Below, piece after piece: positions 28,268 to 37,883 of a DNA stretch of 64,000 nt; position 1 is the stretch's first letter; each line of letters starts with the position of its first letter. A model generated the notes under the pieces. The model saw nothing but the letters and a program-made list of their open reading frames with translations. It was not told the DNA's origin and did not search any database. Source of the DNA: an uncultured Oscillospiraceae bacterium. GTDB lineage: Bacteria > Bacillota > Clostridia > Oscillospirales > Acutalibacteraceae. The DNA is taken from contig CABULH010000015.1 in the NCBI GenBank assembly GCA_902492455.1, positions 25,182-89,181 on the forward strand. The letters run 5' to 3'. A program made the position numbers and the translations under genes.

Positions 28268-29494
28268 TTAGAGAGACAGTAGCTGGTCCAGACGATGATT
28301 GCGATTCTCATCGCTGAAATTTGCAGCATCTGCCGGGGATTCGGGACAGAGAATGTCTGGAATAAGAGAATTTTCATCATCCTGGGCGGCGTTGGGACGC
28401 TGAAACTCGCAGGTGGACACCCTGAAGGGAATGTGTAATCCGGGAGTAGTGAATCGTCTTGGAAGGCCATATGATGTAGGGCGGCCACCTGTTGGTTCCC
28501 CTACAATAGTAGCCAGGTTGTTGTCCCGCAGGGTGACCGCCATAGTCCGGGCGCTGCTGAAGGTAAGTGGTGAGACGGCACAGAGCAGCTGCCCGGTATA
28601 AAGCGGCGTATCGGCGGGGGGGTTGGGACGGATTTGTTCGCCGCGCGGACGTATGAACGCTATCCCACCGCCTTCCGCTCGCCGTTTCATCCCGTAGCCG
28701 CGATAGGTGTCGATGGCTAAATAACCTAAAAAGGTATTGATAACAGCATCGGTACCGCCTAGGTTTCGGCCGAGATCCAGCAAAATCCTGTGGATTCCTT
28801 GACGGGTGACGGTGCGAAAGAATCGATCCAGTTCATCCCGGAACTCTGGACTGTCCCGATTGGCGTCCAGACAAAAAGCGGCGCCGTTATGACCATAATA
28901 TGTACGGATGCTTTTGCCATCGGTGAAGCCAGGGTTGTCAAAGGAATCGGCGACGGCGGAAAAAGGCGCGGGAGCAAGCGCGCCGGAAATCTGTTTCTCG
29001 TCCCGTTTTGCCTCTAATTCATACTGCTGACAAAAACCGAAAACCGCCTGCAGGTTCAGCGTGCTGAAAAGGTGATGATTTTCCTGGGGATAACAGGTGG
29101 TACGACCCAGCAGCAGATACTGGTTTTCATGGGACAGCCAACGGGACAACCGTCCTAAATAGTCATTGGTTGATATACCGCAGATCGCCTGCAGCCGATC
29201 TCCTTGCCGCAAAAATTCATAGTCCCGCATCACTGTCAGTTCGCCCTTGATCCAGCGGACAGCCAAGGGAAGACAGGGCGTGTTCGCATGATAAGGGATT
29301 TCCAGATTGGTATGACCATCTCCAGGTAAAGCAGTGAGTCGTCCGAAGGTGATGCGCGCCTCTTCTTTTCCCAGATACCTCTGTTTCAGAAAAGCGGCGG
29401 CTGAATCCAGCATATGAGAATCCTGGGTATAAGCTGGGTGTACCCGGCGGATGGTAGAGAGAATAAAATCAAAATCCTGTTCAAGTACATCCAT
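28268..29494 (-). CDS. S41 family (C-terminal processing protease-like) protein
   Basis: The 408-residue protein has the S41 features GDGHT (about residue 56), the LDLGRNLGGTDAVI strand, and TFSSARTMAVTLRDNNLATI followed by VGEPTGGRPTSYG. The serine of TFSSA (about residue 313) is at the nucleophile position. No signal peptide or membrane segment is seen and no PDZ domain is evident, so it is probably cytoplasmic, unlike secreted CtpA. ATG 29494 follows GGAGG by 8 bp. It is first in a unit with the extended sigma factor, which suggests that the two act in one signalling route. Confidence 0.8.
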   Translation of the reverse strand: MDVLEQDFDFILSTIRRVHPAYTQDSHMLDSAAAFLKQRYLGKEEARITFGRLTALPGDGHTNLEIPYHANTPCLPLAVRWIKGELTVMRDYEFLRQGDRLQAICGISTNDYLGRLSRWLSHENQYLLLGRTTCYPQENHHLFSTLNLQAVFGFCQQYELEAKRDEKQISGALAPAPFSAVADSFDNPGFTDGKSIRTYYGHNGAAFCLDANRDSPEFRDELDRFFRTVTRQGIHRILLDLGRNLGGTDAVINTFLGYLAIDTYRGYGMKRRAEGGGIAFIRPRGEQIRPNPPADTPLYTGQLLCAVSPLTFSSARTMAVTLRDNNLATIVGEPTGGRPTSYGLPRRFTTPGLHIPFRVSTCEFQRPNAAQDDENSLIPDILCPESPADAANFSDENRNHRLDQLLSL

Positions 29495-29583
29495 ATAGCG
29501 CGCCTCCTGCGCATGTATTTGTGACGAACATGACCCTTAATCACTAAAAATGATCTCTGTACAAATGCGGTGAATAATATCTC

Positions 29584-29612
29584 ATTATACCCCACAAAAC
29601 CGGTTTTCAAAA
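29584..29612 (-). promoter_or_regulatory. promoter of the S41-sigma unit
   Basis: On the minus strand TATAAT (29589-29584) is preceded by TTTTGA at 17 bp or TTGAAA at 15 bp. Confidence 0.5.
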
Positions 29613-29639
29613 GCCTTTTATCGACTTATTGCGGGGTGG

Positions 29640-29668
29640 TTGAATAATCATCGAAAAAATGCTAAAAT
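29640..29668 (+). promoter_or_regulatory. sigma-A promoter of the recJ-hemZ operon
   Basis: TTGAAT (29640-29645), a 17-bp spacer and TAAAAT (29663-29668) lie 57 bp before recJ. Confidence 0.7.
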
Positions 29669-29725
29669 AATACAATATGCCGCCCTGGATAAGTGGATTA
29701 TCAGCGGGAGAATGGGAGTGGGAGT

Positions 29726-31774
29726 ATGAGCTTCAAGCAATGGGTATTGCCTGCCCTGGATAAGGACAGCGCGGCCATATTGGCCGAGGAGGGACAGCTG
29801 CACCCGTTTTTGGCGCTGATGCTGACCACCCGCGGTATCCGGACCCCGGAAGAAGCGGCGGATTTCCTGTTGTCCGGTGAGCTGGAGGATGATCCCTTCG
29901 GATTCGCGGATATGGATGCGGCGGTGGATCGAATTCAGCGCGCCATCGACCGCGGAGAAAGAATCGCGGTTTTTGGAGACTATGACGCAGATGGCGTTAC
30001 CTCCACCGTGCTGCTGTATGATTATCTGGTTTCCCGGGAAGCCAACGTCTTTTATCAGATCCCTCTTCGGGAGGGAGAGGGCTACGGCCTCCACAAGGAA
30101 ACGGTGGATCGTTTGGCGGAGGCTGGCGCGCAGCTGATTGTCACGGTGGACAATGGCGTTGCCGCGGTGGAGGAGGTAGCTTACGCCGCCTCTCTGGGGA
30201 TCGACGTAGTGGTGACCGACCATCACCAGCCGCAGGAGAAACTGCCGGAGGCGGTGGCGGTAGTGAATCCTCATCGGGTGGACTGCGGCAGTCAATTTAA
30301 AGATTACGCCGGAGTGGGAGTGGCTTTTAAATTGGTTTGCGCCCTGGAGGGGGACGGCGAAGAGATGCTGGACCGCTACAGCGATCTGGTGGCGCTGGGC
30401 ACCCTAGCAGATGTGATGCCTCTGACCGGGGAGAACCGGCAGCTGGTAAGAGCGGGGCTGCGGCTGCTCAACAGGCGCTCCCGAATCGGCCTGGCGGCTC
30501 TGGCGGAGGCCGCCGGCGTGGGTGGGAAGGTTCACACCTCCACCTCGGCGGTATTTACACTGGGGCCCCGTATCAATGCGGCAGGCCGGATGGGAGCGCC
30601 GGAAAAGGCGGCGCGGCTGCTGCTGAGTCAGGATCAGGAGGAAGCTAGGCAGCTGGCGGAAGAAATACAGCGGCTGAACCAGGAACGCCAGGTCACTGAG
30701 GCCGCGATTCTGGAACAGGTCGCCGCCTCCCTGGATGCTAATCCGGCACAGCTGTCCGACCGCGTGCTTGTGCTGGCGGGGGAGAACTGGCATCACGGGG
30801 TGGTGGGGATTATTGCCGCCCGGATTACCGAACGCTACGGCAAGCCCTGCATTGTCTTTTCGATAGACGGGGAGGAAGCCAAGGGTTCCGGCCGCAGCGT
30901 CAAAGGCTTTTCTCTTTTCCAGGCTATTTCCGCCTGCCAGGAGCTGCTGCTGAGCTTCGGAGGGCATGAGCTGGCCGCGGGCGTGGGCCTGAAAACCGAA
31001 CAGATTTCAGCATTCAGGGAAAAAATCAACGCTTATGCAGCCGGATTAGGCGATATGCCGGTGCCTCAGCTGGCGCTGACCTGTAAGCTAAAACCCGCCC
31101 AGATGGATCTGGAAAAGGTCAATCTGCTGTCAGCGCTGGAGCCGTTTGGAACGGGCAATCCCGCGCCGGTATTCGGACTGTTCGGTATGCGGCTGGACAA
31201 TATCACCCCTCTGGGCGGAGGCAAGCATCTGCGTCTGTCCCTTTCCAGAGATGGGGTACGGATAGCCGCTTTAAAATTTCAAACTACGCCGGAAGCCTTT
31301 CCTATTCGGTGCGGGGAAACGGTTAATCTGGCGGTGACCCTGGAGGCCAACGAATATAAGGGGACGGCCAGCCTTTCGGTAATCATCCGGGATATCCGCT
31401 ACGCGGACACCCGGCAGGAGGATGTACTGGATGGCATGCGCATTTACGACGCGGCGGTGCGACGGGATCCGCTGCCGAAAAATCCAGAAACGTGGATACC
31501 GGCGAGAGAGCACACCGCCGCCCTCTACCGTTTTCTCCGCCAGGAAAACGGCTGGAACGGGTCGTTGGAGCAACTGATGCATCGGGTGTCCGCTCCCGAA
31601 ATGACCTACGCCCGGCTGCGGATTTCCCTGGAAATCTTGTGTGAGGCCAGTCTGGCGGAAGTCAAGGATACCGGCGATAGTCTGCTGGTGAAGCTGCTGC
31701 CGGTGGCAGGCAAGGCGGATCTGTTGGATACCCCCATAATGCGGTTTTTACATAGCGCCGTTCCCCAGGCGTGA
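29726..31774 (+). CDS. recJ: single-stranded-DNA-specific exonuclease RecJ
   Basis: The 682-residue protein has the DHH-family motifs GDYDADG (about residue 84), VTVDNGV and TDHHQP (about 164), the DHHA1 motif GGHELAAG (about 411) and a C-terminal OB-like region. RecJ degrades single-stranded DNA 5' to 3' in recombination and mismatch repair. I use ATG 29726 after GGGAGTGGGAG; an in-frame start at 29693 is less likely because it leaves a short leader. It is followed by relA after 3 bp. Confidence 0.95.
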   Translation: MSFKQWVLPALDKDSAAILAEEGQLHPFLALMLTTRGIRTPEEAADFLLSGELEDDPFGFADMDAAVDRIQRAIDRGERIAVFGDYDADGVTSTVLLYDYLVSREANVFYQIPLREGEGYGLHKETVDRLAEAGAQLIVTVDNGVAAVEEVAYAASLGIDVVVTDHHQPQEKLPEAVAVVNPHRVDCGSQFKDYAGVGVAFKLVCALEGDGEEMLDRYSDLVALGTLADVMPLTGENRQLVRAGLRLLNRRSRIGLAALAEAAGVGGKVHTSTSAVFTLGPRINAAGRMGAPEKAARLLLSQDQEEARQLAEEIQRLNQERQVTEAAILEQVAASLDANPAQLSDRVLVLAGENWHHGVVGIIAARITERYGKPCIVFSIDGEEAKGSGRSVKGFSLFQAISACQELLLSFGGHELAAGVGLKTEQISAFREKINAYAAGLGDMPVPQLALTCKLKPAQMDLEKVNLLSALEPFGTGNPAPVFGLFGMRLDNITPLGGGKHLRLSLSRDGVRIAALKFQTTPEAFPIRCGETVNLAVTLEANEYKGTASLSVIIRDIRYADTRQEDVLDGMRIYDAAVRRDPLPKNPETWIPAREHTAALYRFLRQENGWNGSLEQLMHRVSAPEMTYARLRISLEILCEASLAEVKDTGDSLLVKLLPVAGKADLLDTPIMRFLHSAVPQA

Positions 31775-31777
31775 GAG

Positions 31778-33976
31778 ATGAGGATGATTGGGATGCTGGT
31801 CCGGAAAGAAGATATCATCGTTGAACTGAAACGGCTGATTATCAAAAGTGAAAAACCCTATGACCTGGAGGTTATCGACCGGGCCATCGATCTGGCCTGC
31901 CATTCCCACGAGGGACAGAAGCGTCATTCAGGAGAGGAGTATGTGTGTCATCCTCTGCAGGTGGCCTGTATTCTGGTGGAGCTGGGTATGGACAGCGAAA
32001 CCATCGCCGCCTCTATCCTTCACGATGTGGTGGAGGACACGCCGGTGGAGCTTCAGGATTTGAAACGCCAGTTTGGCGAGGAAATCGCGGAGCTGGTGGA
32101 CGGGGTTACCAAACTGAATAAAATCCCCTTTTCTACCCGGGAGGAACAACAAGCGGAGAATGTGCGCAAAATGTTCCTCGCCATGTCCCGGGATATTCGG
32201 GTGATCATTATCAAGCTGGCGGATCGGCTGCATAATATGCGCACCAGCAGCGGCTGGGATCCCCAAAAGCGTCGGGACAAGGCCAAGGAAACCATGGACA
32301 TCTATGCCCCGCTGGCGCATCGGCTGGGTATTCGGGCGGTAAAGGAGGAGCTGGAGGATATCTCCCTGCGCATCCTGGATCCGGTGGCCTATAAGGAAAT
32401 TGAGGATGCCCTGGCGCTGCGGGAGAATGAGCGCAACGCTTTTCTGGCGGATATTCAGCAGCGGATCAAGGAACGGCTGGCGGATTATGGCATGACGCCC
32501 TTCGTTTCCGGCCGTATCAAGAGCATCACCGGCATCTACCGCAAGATGTACATGCAGGGACGCTCCTTCGATGAGATTTACGATATTTATGCGGTGCGGG
32601 TGATTGTGGACACGGTAAATGATTGCTATAATGTGCTGGGCATTGTTCATGATATGTTTCGCCCGTTGCCCAACCGGTTTAAGGATTATATTTCCACCCC
32701 CAAAGCCAATATGTATCAGTCGCTGCATACCACCGTGATCAGCAAGGAGAGCATTCCTTTTGAAGTGCAGATCCGCACCTGGGAGATGCATTACACGGCG
32801 GAGTACGGCATCGCTGCCCACTGGAAATACAAACTGGGTATCCAGCGTAGGGATAAGCTGGAGGAACGGCTGGCCTGGGTGCGGCAGTTTATCGAAAACC
32901 AGAAGGATGTGGACGATGCCGAGGATATCGTCCGCAGCATCAAAACCGATTTATCCTCCGACGACGTGTTTGTATTCACCCCCAAAGGAGATGTGATCAC
33001 CCTGCCGGTAGGGGCCACGGTGATCGATTTCGCCTATGCCATCCATTCCGCCGTGGGCAACCGGATGGTGGGCGCTAAGGTGGACGGCCGCATTGTCTCC
33101 CTGGATTATCAGGTGAAAACCGGCGAGATCGTGGAGGTTCTTACCTCCTCCGCCCAGGGACGGGGACCCAGCCGCGATTGGCTGAATATTGTTAAAACCA
33201 GTGAGGCCCGCAATAAAATCCGCTCTTGGTACAAGAAAGAGCGCCGGGAGGAGAACATTGAACAAGGACGTGCGGAGATGGAGCGGGAGCTGTCCCGCAA
33301 TCTCATCCGGCTGCCGGACGACAGGATGCAGGAATTCCTGCTGAACCAGGCGAAAAAACAGCACTGCGATACCTTGGAGGATTTTTTCGCTGCCATCGGC
33401 TATGGCGGCGTGCTGTTGTCCCGTATTATTCCCCGGATGAAGGAGGATTACCTCAAGCTCATCAAGGCCGAGGAGGTTCAAGCTCCCGAGGCGCTGGTGA
33501 CGGCCAAAAAGCATCACAACAACGGCGGCGTTATTATCGAGGGGATGGACAACTGTCTGGTGAAATTCGCTCGCTGCTGTAATCCTGTGCCGGGGGACGA
33601 TATTATTGGTTTTATCACCCGGGGTTATGGGGTTTCCATTCATAAGAAGGACTGCGTCAACGTCCCCAGGGATCTCTCCCTGACGGCTGAACCGGAGCGG
33701 TGGATCAAGGTATCCTGGGAGGACAGCGTAAAAGACGAGTTCAAAGCCACCCTTCATGTGGTGGCCCGCGACCGGCAGGCTTTGCTGGCCGACGTCACCA
33801 CCCAGCTGGCCTCCATGCATGTGATGATCCACGCAATCAATGCCAGGGAGCCCAAAGACGGCCAAGCATCCATGACCCTGACGGTGGGGGTCAGCAGCTT
33901 GGACCATCTCCAATCTGTGATCGCCCGGCTTTCCCGGATTGAAGGGGTATATAACATCGAGCGCAGCGGTTTCTGA
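31778..33976 (+). CDS. relA: bifunctional (p)ppGpp synthetase/hydrolase (RelA/SpoT, Rel)
   Basis: The 732-residue protein has the order HD hydrolase (HDVVEDT, about residue 81), synthetase (DYISTPKANMYQSLHTTV), TGS (DVFVFTPKGDVITLPVGATV), a conserved-cysteine region (ARCCNPVPGDDIIGF) and a C-terminal ACT domain. This is the full-length stringent-response enzyme of Gram-positives, able both to make and to degrade (p)ppGpp. Three close ATGs (31778, 31784, 31793) make the exact start uncertain. The recJ-rel-dtd order is common in Firmicutes. Confidence 0.96.
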   Translation: MRMIGMLVRKEDIIVELKRLIIKSEKPYDLEVIDRAIDLACHSHEGQKRHSGEEYVCHPLQVACILVELGMDSETIAASILHDVVEDTPVELQDLKRQFGEEIAELVDGVTKLNKIPFSTREEQQAENVRKMFLAMSRDIRVIIIKLADRLHNMRTSSGWDPQKRRDKAKETMDIYAPLAHRLGIRAVKEELEDISLRILDPVAYKEIEDALALRENERNAFLADIQQRIKERLADYGMTPFVSGRIKSITGIYRKMYMQGRSFDEIYDIYAVRVIVDTVNDCYNVLGIVHDMFRPLPNRFKDYISTPKANMYQSLHTTVISKESIPFEVQIRTWEMHYTAEYGIAAHWKYKLGIQRRDKLEERLAWVRQFIENQKDVDDAEDIVRSIKTDLSSDDVFVFTPKGDVITLPVGATVIDFAYAIHSAVGNRMVGAKVDGRIVSLDYQVKTGEIVEVLTSSAQGRGPSRDWLNIVKTSEARNKIRSWYKKERREENIEQGRAEMERELSRNLIRLPDDRMQEFLLNQAKKQHCDTLEDFFAAIGYGGVLLSRIIPRMKEDYLKLIKAEEVQAPEALVTAKKHHNNGGVIIEGMDNCLVKFARCCNPVPGDDIIGFITRGYGVSIHKKDCVNVPRDLSLTAEPERWIKVSWEDSVKDEFKATLHVVARDRQALLADVTTQLASMHVMIHAINAREPKDGQASMTLTVGVSSLDHLQSVIARLSRIEGVYNIERSGF

Positions 33977-34002
33977 GGCTGTAAACGGAGAGGAGACAGG
34001 TC

Positions 34003-34461
34003 ATGAAAGCGGTGATACAGCGGGTGCTGTCCGCTGGTGTGACGGTGGCGGGGGAAGAGGTTGCCTCCATCGGACCGGGAGCGTTGATTTTATTGGGAAT
34101 AGCGTCAGCGGATGATGAGATGCTGGCGGATAAGCTGGCGAAAAAGATCGCTGAACTGCGCATTTTCGAAGATGAAAAAGGCCGAATGAACCGCTCGGCG
34201 CTGGATACCTGCGGCAGCCTGCTGGTGGTGTCCAACTTCACGCTGTATGCCAACTGCTCCCATGGCCGGCGTCCGGAATTCCTGTCGACAGCTCGTCCGG
34301 AAAAGGCGGAGCCTTTATACCGGCGATTTGTGGAGCAGCTCCGGGAGCAGGGGATCCGGGAGGTTCTCACCGGCCGGTTTGGCGCGGAGATGCAGGTGTC
34401 CATGGTGGGAGACGGTCCCGTCACCATTGTGCTGGACACAGACGATCTGGTGAAAAAATAA
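34003..34461 (+). CDS. dtd: D-aminoacyl-tRNA deacylase
   Basis: The 152-residue protein matches Dtd over its length (MKAVIQRVLSAGVTV, then SNFTLYANCSHGRRPEF and the C-terminal GPVTIVLD). Dtd removes D-amino acids mischarged on tRNA. The usual SQxxL motif is SNFTL here and the C-terminal NxP motif reads GDGP, both mild departures from the best-known homologues. ATG 34003 follows GGAGAGGAGA. Its position directly after rel is typical. Confidence 0.93.
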   Translation: MKAVIQRVLSAGVTVAGEEVASIGPGALILLGIASADDEMLADKLAKKIAELRIFEDEKGRMNRSALDTCGSLLVVSNFTLYANCSHGRRPEFLSTARPEKAEPLYRRFVEQLREQGIREVLTGRFGAEMQVSMVGDGPVTIVLDTDDLVKK

Positions 34462-34494
34462 TCCGCAGCGGACGGAAGAAGGAAGGAAAAACAT

Positions 34495-35127
34495 ATGCAG
34501 ATTATACGCCTGCCTGTGGGAGAACTGCAGGCCAATTGTTATATCCTTTATGATGAGGAAAAGAATGCCGTTGTCATCGATCCCGGGGCGGAGGCGGAGG
34601 CCATTCTGGCGGCGGTATCCTCTCACGGATTAGCGGTGCGTCATATCCTGCTGACCCATGTTCATTTTGATCATGTGCAGGCAGCCCGGGAGGTGGCGGC
34701 GGCCACCGGCGGAGATATTCTGGCCCCGGAAGGGGACTGGGCGGCCTTGTCGGATCCCCGGCTGAACCTGAGCGGTCTTTTCCCCGGCGAGAGCCCTTTG
34801 ACCCTGCAGGCGGATGGCAAGCTGCGGGAGGGGGATGTGGTGGAGGCCGGGGCGCTGCGGCTGACGGTGCTCCATACGCCCGGACACACGCCGGGCAGCA
34901 GCTGCTTTCTGTGTGAAAATGTCCTTTTCAGTGGAGATACCCTTTTCCGCTTCAGCATGGGGCGAACGGATTTTCCCGGCGGCAGTTTTCAGGATATGAA
35001 GGAATCTCTGGACCGCCTGGTCGCCCTTCCTGGAGATTATACCGTCCTGCCCGGGCACGATGCCGCCACCACTATAGCGGAGGAACGAGCGGATAATCCC
35101 TATATAAACGATCATTTTTACGATTAA
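34495..35127 (+). CDS. MBL fold metallo-hydrolase (glyoxalase II-like)
   Basis: The 210-residue protein carries the metal-binding THVHFDH motif, later histidines in HTPGHTPGS and LPGHD, and the aspartate in FSGDTLF. This is the short single-domain hydrolase regularly found between dtd and hemZ in clostridia. Its substrate is unknown; thioester hydrolysis is the family guess. ATG 34495 follows GAAGGAAGG. It is the fourth gene of the recJ operon. Confidence 0.92.
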   Translation: MQIIRLPVGELQANCYILYDEEKNAVVIDPGAEAEAILAAVSSHGLAVRHILLTHVHFDHVQAAREVAAATGGDILAPEGDWAALSDPRLNLSGLFPGESPLTLQADGKLREGDVVEAGALRLTVLHTPGHTPGSSCFLCENVLFSGDTLFRFSMGRTDFPGGSFQDMKESLDRLVALPGDYTVLPGHDAATTIAEERADNPYINDHFYD

Positions 35128-35153
35128 CATGGATAGAGAGGAACGCCGGTTCT

Positions 35154-36665
35154 ATGACGCTGTTGATCCGCGGTCACAATTACCGCTTTGAAATGGAGAA
35201 CATATGCCGTCTTTTTCTGCCCCAGGAAAAGGTGGTGGTACCAGAGACAGAGGAAGAGAGAGCCGGAGCTGAAGGCGTCCTCGCGGTGACGACGCTGGAC
35301 AATAGGGGAGAGGAAACGGTTGTCCGCTGTTCCCTACGTTTGGAGGATTTCCGGGAAGAGCTGAGCTGCCAGGTGGATAACAGCCATCCCGCTTACAGCG
35401 AGGAATGTGAGCGGCAGATGGCCACCCTGCTGTACCGACTCTTTGTCCGTTTGTTTGGGCAGGAGCAGGATTGGGGCATTGTCACCGGGGTGCGGCCCAT
35501 CAAGCTACTGCGTCGGCTGGTAAGGCTGTACGGACGGAAGGAGGCGCTGCGCTATTATCGGGAGAAACTGTTGGTCAGCGAAAAAAAGACGGCGCTGGCG
35601 TTGGAGACGTTAAAACAAGAGGATGCCATTTTGGCCTTATCCCGGCCGGATTCCTTCAGTTTGTATGTTTCCATCCCTTTTTGCCCCAGCCGGTGCGATT
35701 ATTGTTCTTTTGTTTCCCAGACCGTTACCCGGGCGGCTAAGCTGATGCCGGCGTATGTGGAGCTGCTGGCGCGGGAACTGACGGAAACCGGAAGAATCGC
35801 CGCTGCTTTGGGACTGCGGCTGGAGACGATTTATTTCGGCGGCGGCACCCCTACCACCCTGACGGCGGAGCAGCTGACACTGCTGCTGGAGACGGTGGAG
35901 AAAAGCTTTGACCTGTCCCAACTGCGGGAATACACGGTGGAGGCGGGGCGTCCAGACACGGTGACGGCGGAGAAGTTTCAGGCGTTGAAGGCGGCGGGCG
36001 TGTCCCGCATCAGCATCAATCCCCAAACGCTGCAGAATCGGGTGTTGGAGACCATCGGTCGCCGTCATACGGTGGAGCAGTTTTACGACGCTTATAATTT
36101 GGCGCGCCGATGCGGTATGAATCATATCAACACCGATCTGATTGCCGGCTTGCCCGGCGATGATTATCCTGGGTTTGCGGATACCGTCCGGGGAATTTTG
36201 ACACTGGATCCGGAGAGTGTCACGGTGCACACCCTGTCCATGAAGCGGGCCTCGAATCTGGTGGTGCAGCGCCGTGCGGATTACAGCGGCGGCGGAGAGG
36301 CGGCTCGGATGGTGGCCTTATCCACCGAAGAACTGCCCAAAGCCGGATACCGCCCCTATTATCTTTACCGTCAGAGCCGGACGGCGGGCAATCAGGAGAA
36401 CGTGGGCTGGTCCAAGCCCGGACACGAGGGACTATACAACGTTTATATCATGGACGAGACCCATACAATCCTGGGCTGCGGGGCCGGGGCGGTAACTAAG
36501 CTGAAACAGCCGGGAACCGATTATCTGGAACGGATTTTTAATTTCAAGTTTCCCTATGAATACAATTCCCGATTTCAGGAGATGCTGAACCGCAAGGCGG
36601 GAATACAAGAGTTTTATAAAAAATATGGTTGCGCCGGAGGACAGGCGATAGAGGGGAGCCGATAG
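35154..36665 (+). CDS. hemZ: HemZ-type radical SAM protein (coproporphyrinogen dehydrogenase-like)
   Basis: The 503-residue protein has the radical SAM cluster motif FCPSRCDYCSF (about residue 176), then YFGGGTPT and a HemN-like core (SRISINPQTL, TDLIAGLPGD). An N-terminal domain of about 165 residues precedes the radical SAM core, as in HemZ of clostridia. HemZ-type proteins are annotated as oxygen-independent coproporphyrinogen III dehydrogenases, but biochemical proof is limited. It is last in the operon, with a terminator overlapping its stop. Confidence 0.9.
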   Translation: MTLLIRGHNYRFEMENICRLFLPQEKVVVPETEEERAGAEGVLAVTTLDNRGEETVVRCSLRLEDFREELSCQVDNSHPAYSEECERQMATLLYRLFVRLFGQEQDWGIVTGVRPIKLLRRLVRLYGRKEALRYYREKLLVSEKKTALALETLKQEDAILALSRPDSFSLYVSIPFCPSRCDYCSFVSQTVTRAAKLMPAYVELLARELTETGRIAAALGLRLETIYFGGGTPTTLTAEQLTLLLETVEKSFDLSQLREYTVEAGRPDTVTAEKFQALKAAGVSRISINPQTLQNRVLETIGRRHTVEQFYDAYNLARRCGMNHINTDLIAGLPGDDYPGFADTVRGILTLDPESVTVHTLSMKRASNLVVQRRADYSGGGEAARMVALSTEELPKAGYRPYYLYRQSRTAGNQENVGWSKPGHEGLYNVYIMDETHTILGCGAGAVTKLKQPGTDYLERIFNFKFPYEYNSRFQEMLNRKAGIQEFYKKYGCAGGQAIEGSR

Positions 36666-36680
36666 CAGGCTCCCTTTTTC
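36654..36680 (+). terminator. intrinsic terminator of the recJ-hemZ operon
   Basis: A 7-bp GC-rich stem (GGGAGCC with GGCTCCC, 7-nt loop) followed by TTTTTC overlaps the hemZ stop codon. Confidence 0.8.
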
Positions 36681-36720
36681 TATAGGTTGGCGAATGTGTT
36701 TGCAAAATAACAAAAAGTGA

Positions 36721-36749
36721 TTGACAATATATGAAAGAGAGGGTACTAT
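36721..36749 (+). promoter_or_regulatory. sigma-A promoter of the xylose regulator gene
   Basis: TTGACA (36721-36726), a 17-bp spacer and TACTAT (36744-36749) are followed within 8 bp by a large palindrome. Confidence 0.8.
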
Positions 36750-36756
36750 ATAAATA

Positions 36757-36778
36757 GTTCCGTGCACGTGCACGGAAC
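36757..36778. promoter_or_regulatory. 22-bp perfect palindrome, LacI-type operator
   Basis: The half-site GTTCCGTGCAC is repeated exactly in inverse orientation with no spacer. Its core, GTGCACGTGCAC, recurs before xylA. Position at the transcription start and symmetry around a CG centre fit a LacI-family operator, so the regulator gene probably represses itself. Confidence 0.85.
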
Positions 36779-36798
36779 GAGGTGAAGGAGGTTTGGAT

Positions 36799-37812
36799 AT
36801 GATCACATCCCGTCAGCTGGCGGAGATGGCGGGAGTTTCCCGCGGTACGGTAGACCGGGTATTGAATCATCGGGGCGGCGTACGGCCGGAGGTGCAGCGG
36901 CTGGTGGAACGGCTGGCCCGTGAAAACGGTTATGTTCCTAACCGGGCGGGCAAGGCGCTGGTGATGCGGGGGCCTCTGCGGGTGGATGTACTGTTGAATT
37001 CTGTAGGTAACCCCTTTTATGATGAGGTGCGGATCGGCCTCCAGGATGCGGCAGCGGATTACGCGGATTTTTCCCTGCATATCCATGTGACGGAGATGAA
37101 GGGATATGATCCTGCTGTTCAATTGCAGCAGCTGGAAATAGCTAAAACGGCGGGAGCGGCGGGCGTCATTCTGACGCCGCTGAATCATCCGGCAGTAGCG
37201 GCGGCCATCGAAGATATGACGGATAATGGTTGTCCGGTGGTGGCGCTTAACTCTGATCTGGAAGGCTGCTCTCGTCTGGCCTATGTGGGCTGTGATTATA
37301 TCCGCAGCGGACAGACTGCCGCCCATATATTGGGCCTAGTCGCCGGCGGCAGTGGGAAGGTGCTGGCGGTGACCGGATCTTTGGAAATGCTGGGACACAG
37401 CCAGCGGATTGCCGGTTTCCGGGAGGTTCTGCAGAAGGAATATCCGGCGATGCATATAGCGGAGATATTGGAAAACAACGATGATGAACAGCAATCAGCC
37501 CGGTTGGTTGCCCAGGCGCTGAAGTGTCACCGTGATGTGACAGCCCTATATTTTGCGGCAGGTGGGGTGGCAGGTGGGGTGGATGCTGCCGGAGCCGATG
37601 ATGTGAGGCGGACGATTATCGCTTGTGATCTGACGCCGGAAAGCCGCCGGATGCTGGAGGATGGGCGGATCCAAGTGATTATCGGTCAGCAGCCCTATTG
37701 GCAGGGACATACGGCTATGAAGCTGCTGTTGGATCACCTGCTGCTCTCCCGGCAGCCGGGAGAAGATTGCTGCTATGCCCGTAATGAAATCCTGACAAAA
37801 TACAACGCCTGA
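36799..37812 (+). CDS. LacI family transcriptional regulator, probable xylose regulator
   Basis: The 337-residue protein has a LacI helix-turn-helix and hinge (SRQLAEMAGVSRGTVDRVLN, then ENGYVPNRAGKAL) and a periplasmic-binding-protein-like sensor domain of type I (LLNSVGNPFYDEVRIGLQD). I choose ATG 36799, six bases after GAAGGAGGT; TTG 36793 lies on that site. It precedes xylA and xylB, and both its own promoter and that of xylA carry the same palindrome, so it probably controls xylose catabolism. Classical XylR in Firmicutes is a ROK protein, so this is a non-classical type. Confidence 0.88.
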   Translation: MITSRQLAEMAGVSRGTVDRVLNHRGGVRPEVQRLVERLARENGYVPNRAGKALVMRGPLRVDVLLNSVGNPFYDEVRIGLQDAAADYADFSLHIHVTEMKGYDPAVQLQQLEIAKTAGAAGVILTPLNHPAVAAAIEDMTDNGCPVVALNSDLEGCSRLAYVGCDYIRSGQTAAHILGLVAGGSGKVLAVTGSLEMLGHSQRIAGFREVLQKEYPAMHIAEILENNDDEQQSARLVAQALKCHRDVTALYFAAGGVAGGVDAAGADDVRRTIIACDLTPESRRMLEDGRIQVIIGQQPYWQGHTAMKLLLDHLLLSRQPGEDCCYARNEILTKYNA

Positions 37813-37883
37813 TCGGCTGCTGAAAGCGGCAGAATATTAACCGTTTTTTGAACAATCGGTCGAACAGATAAATACGTCTGAAG

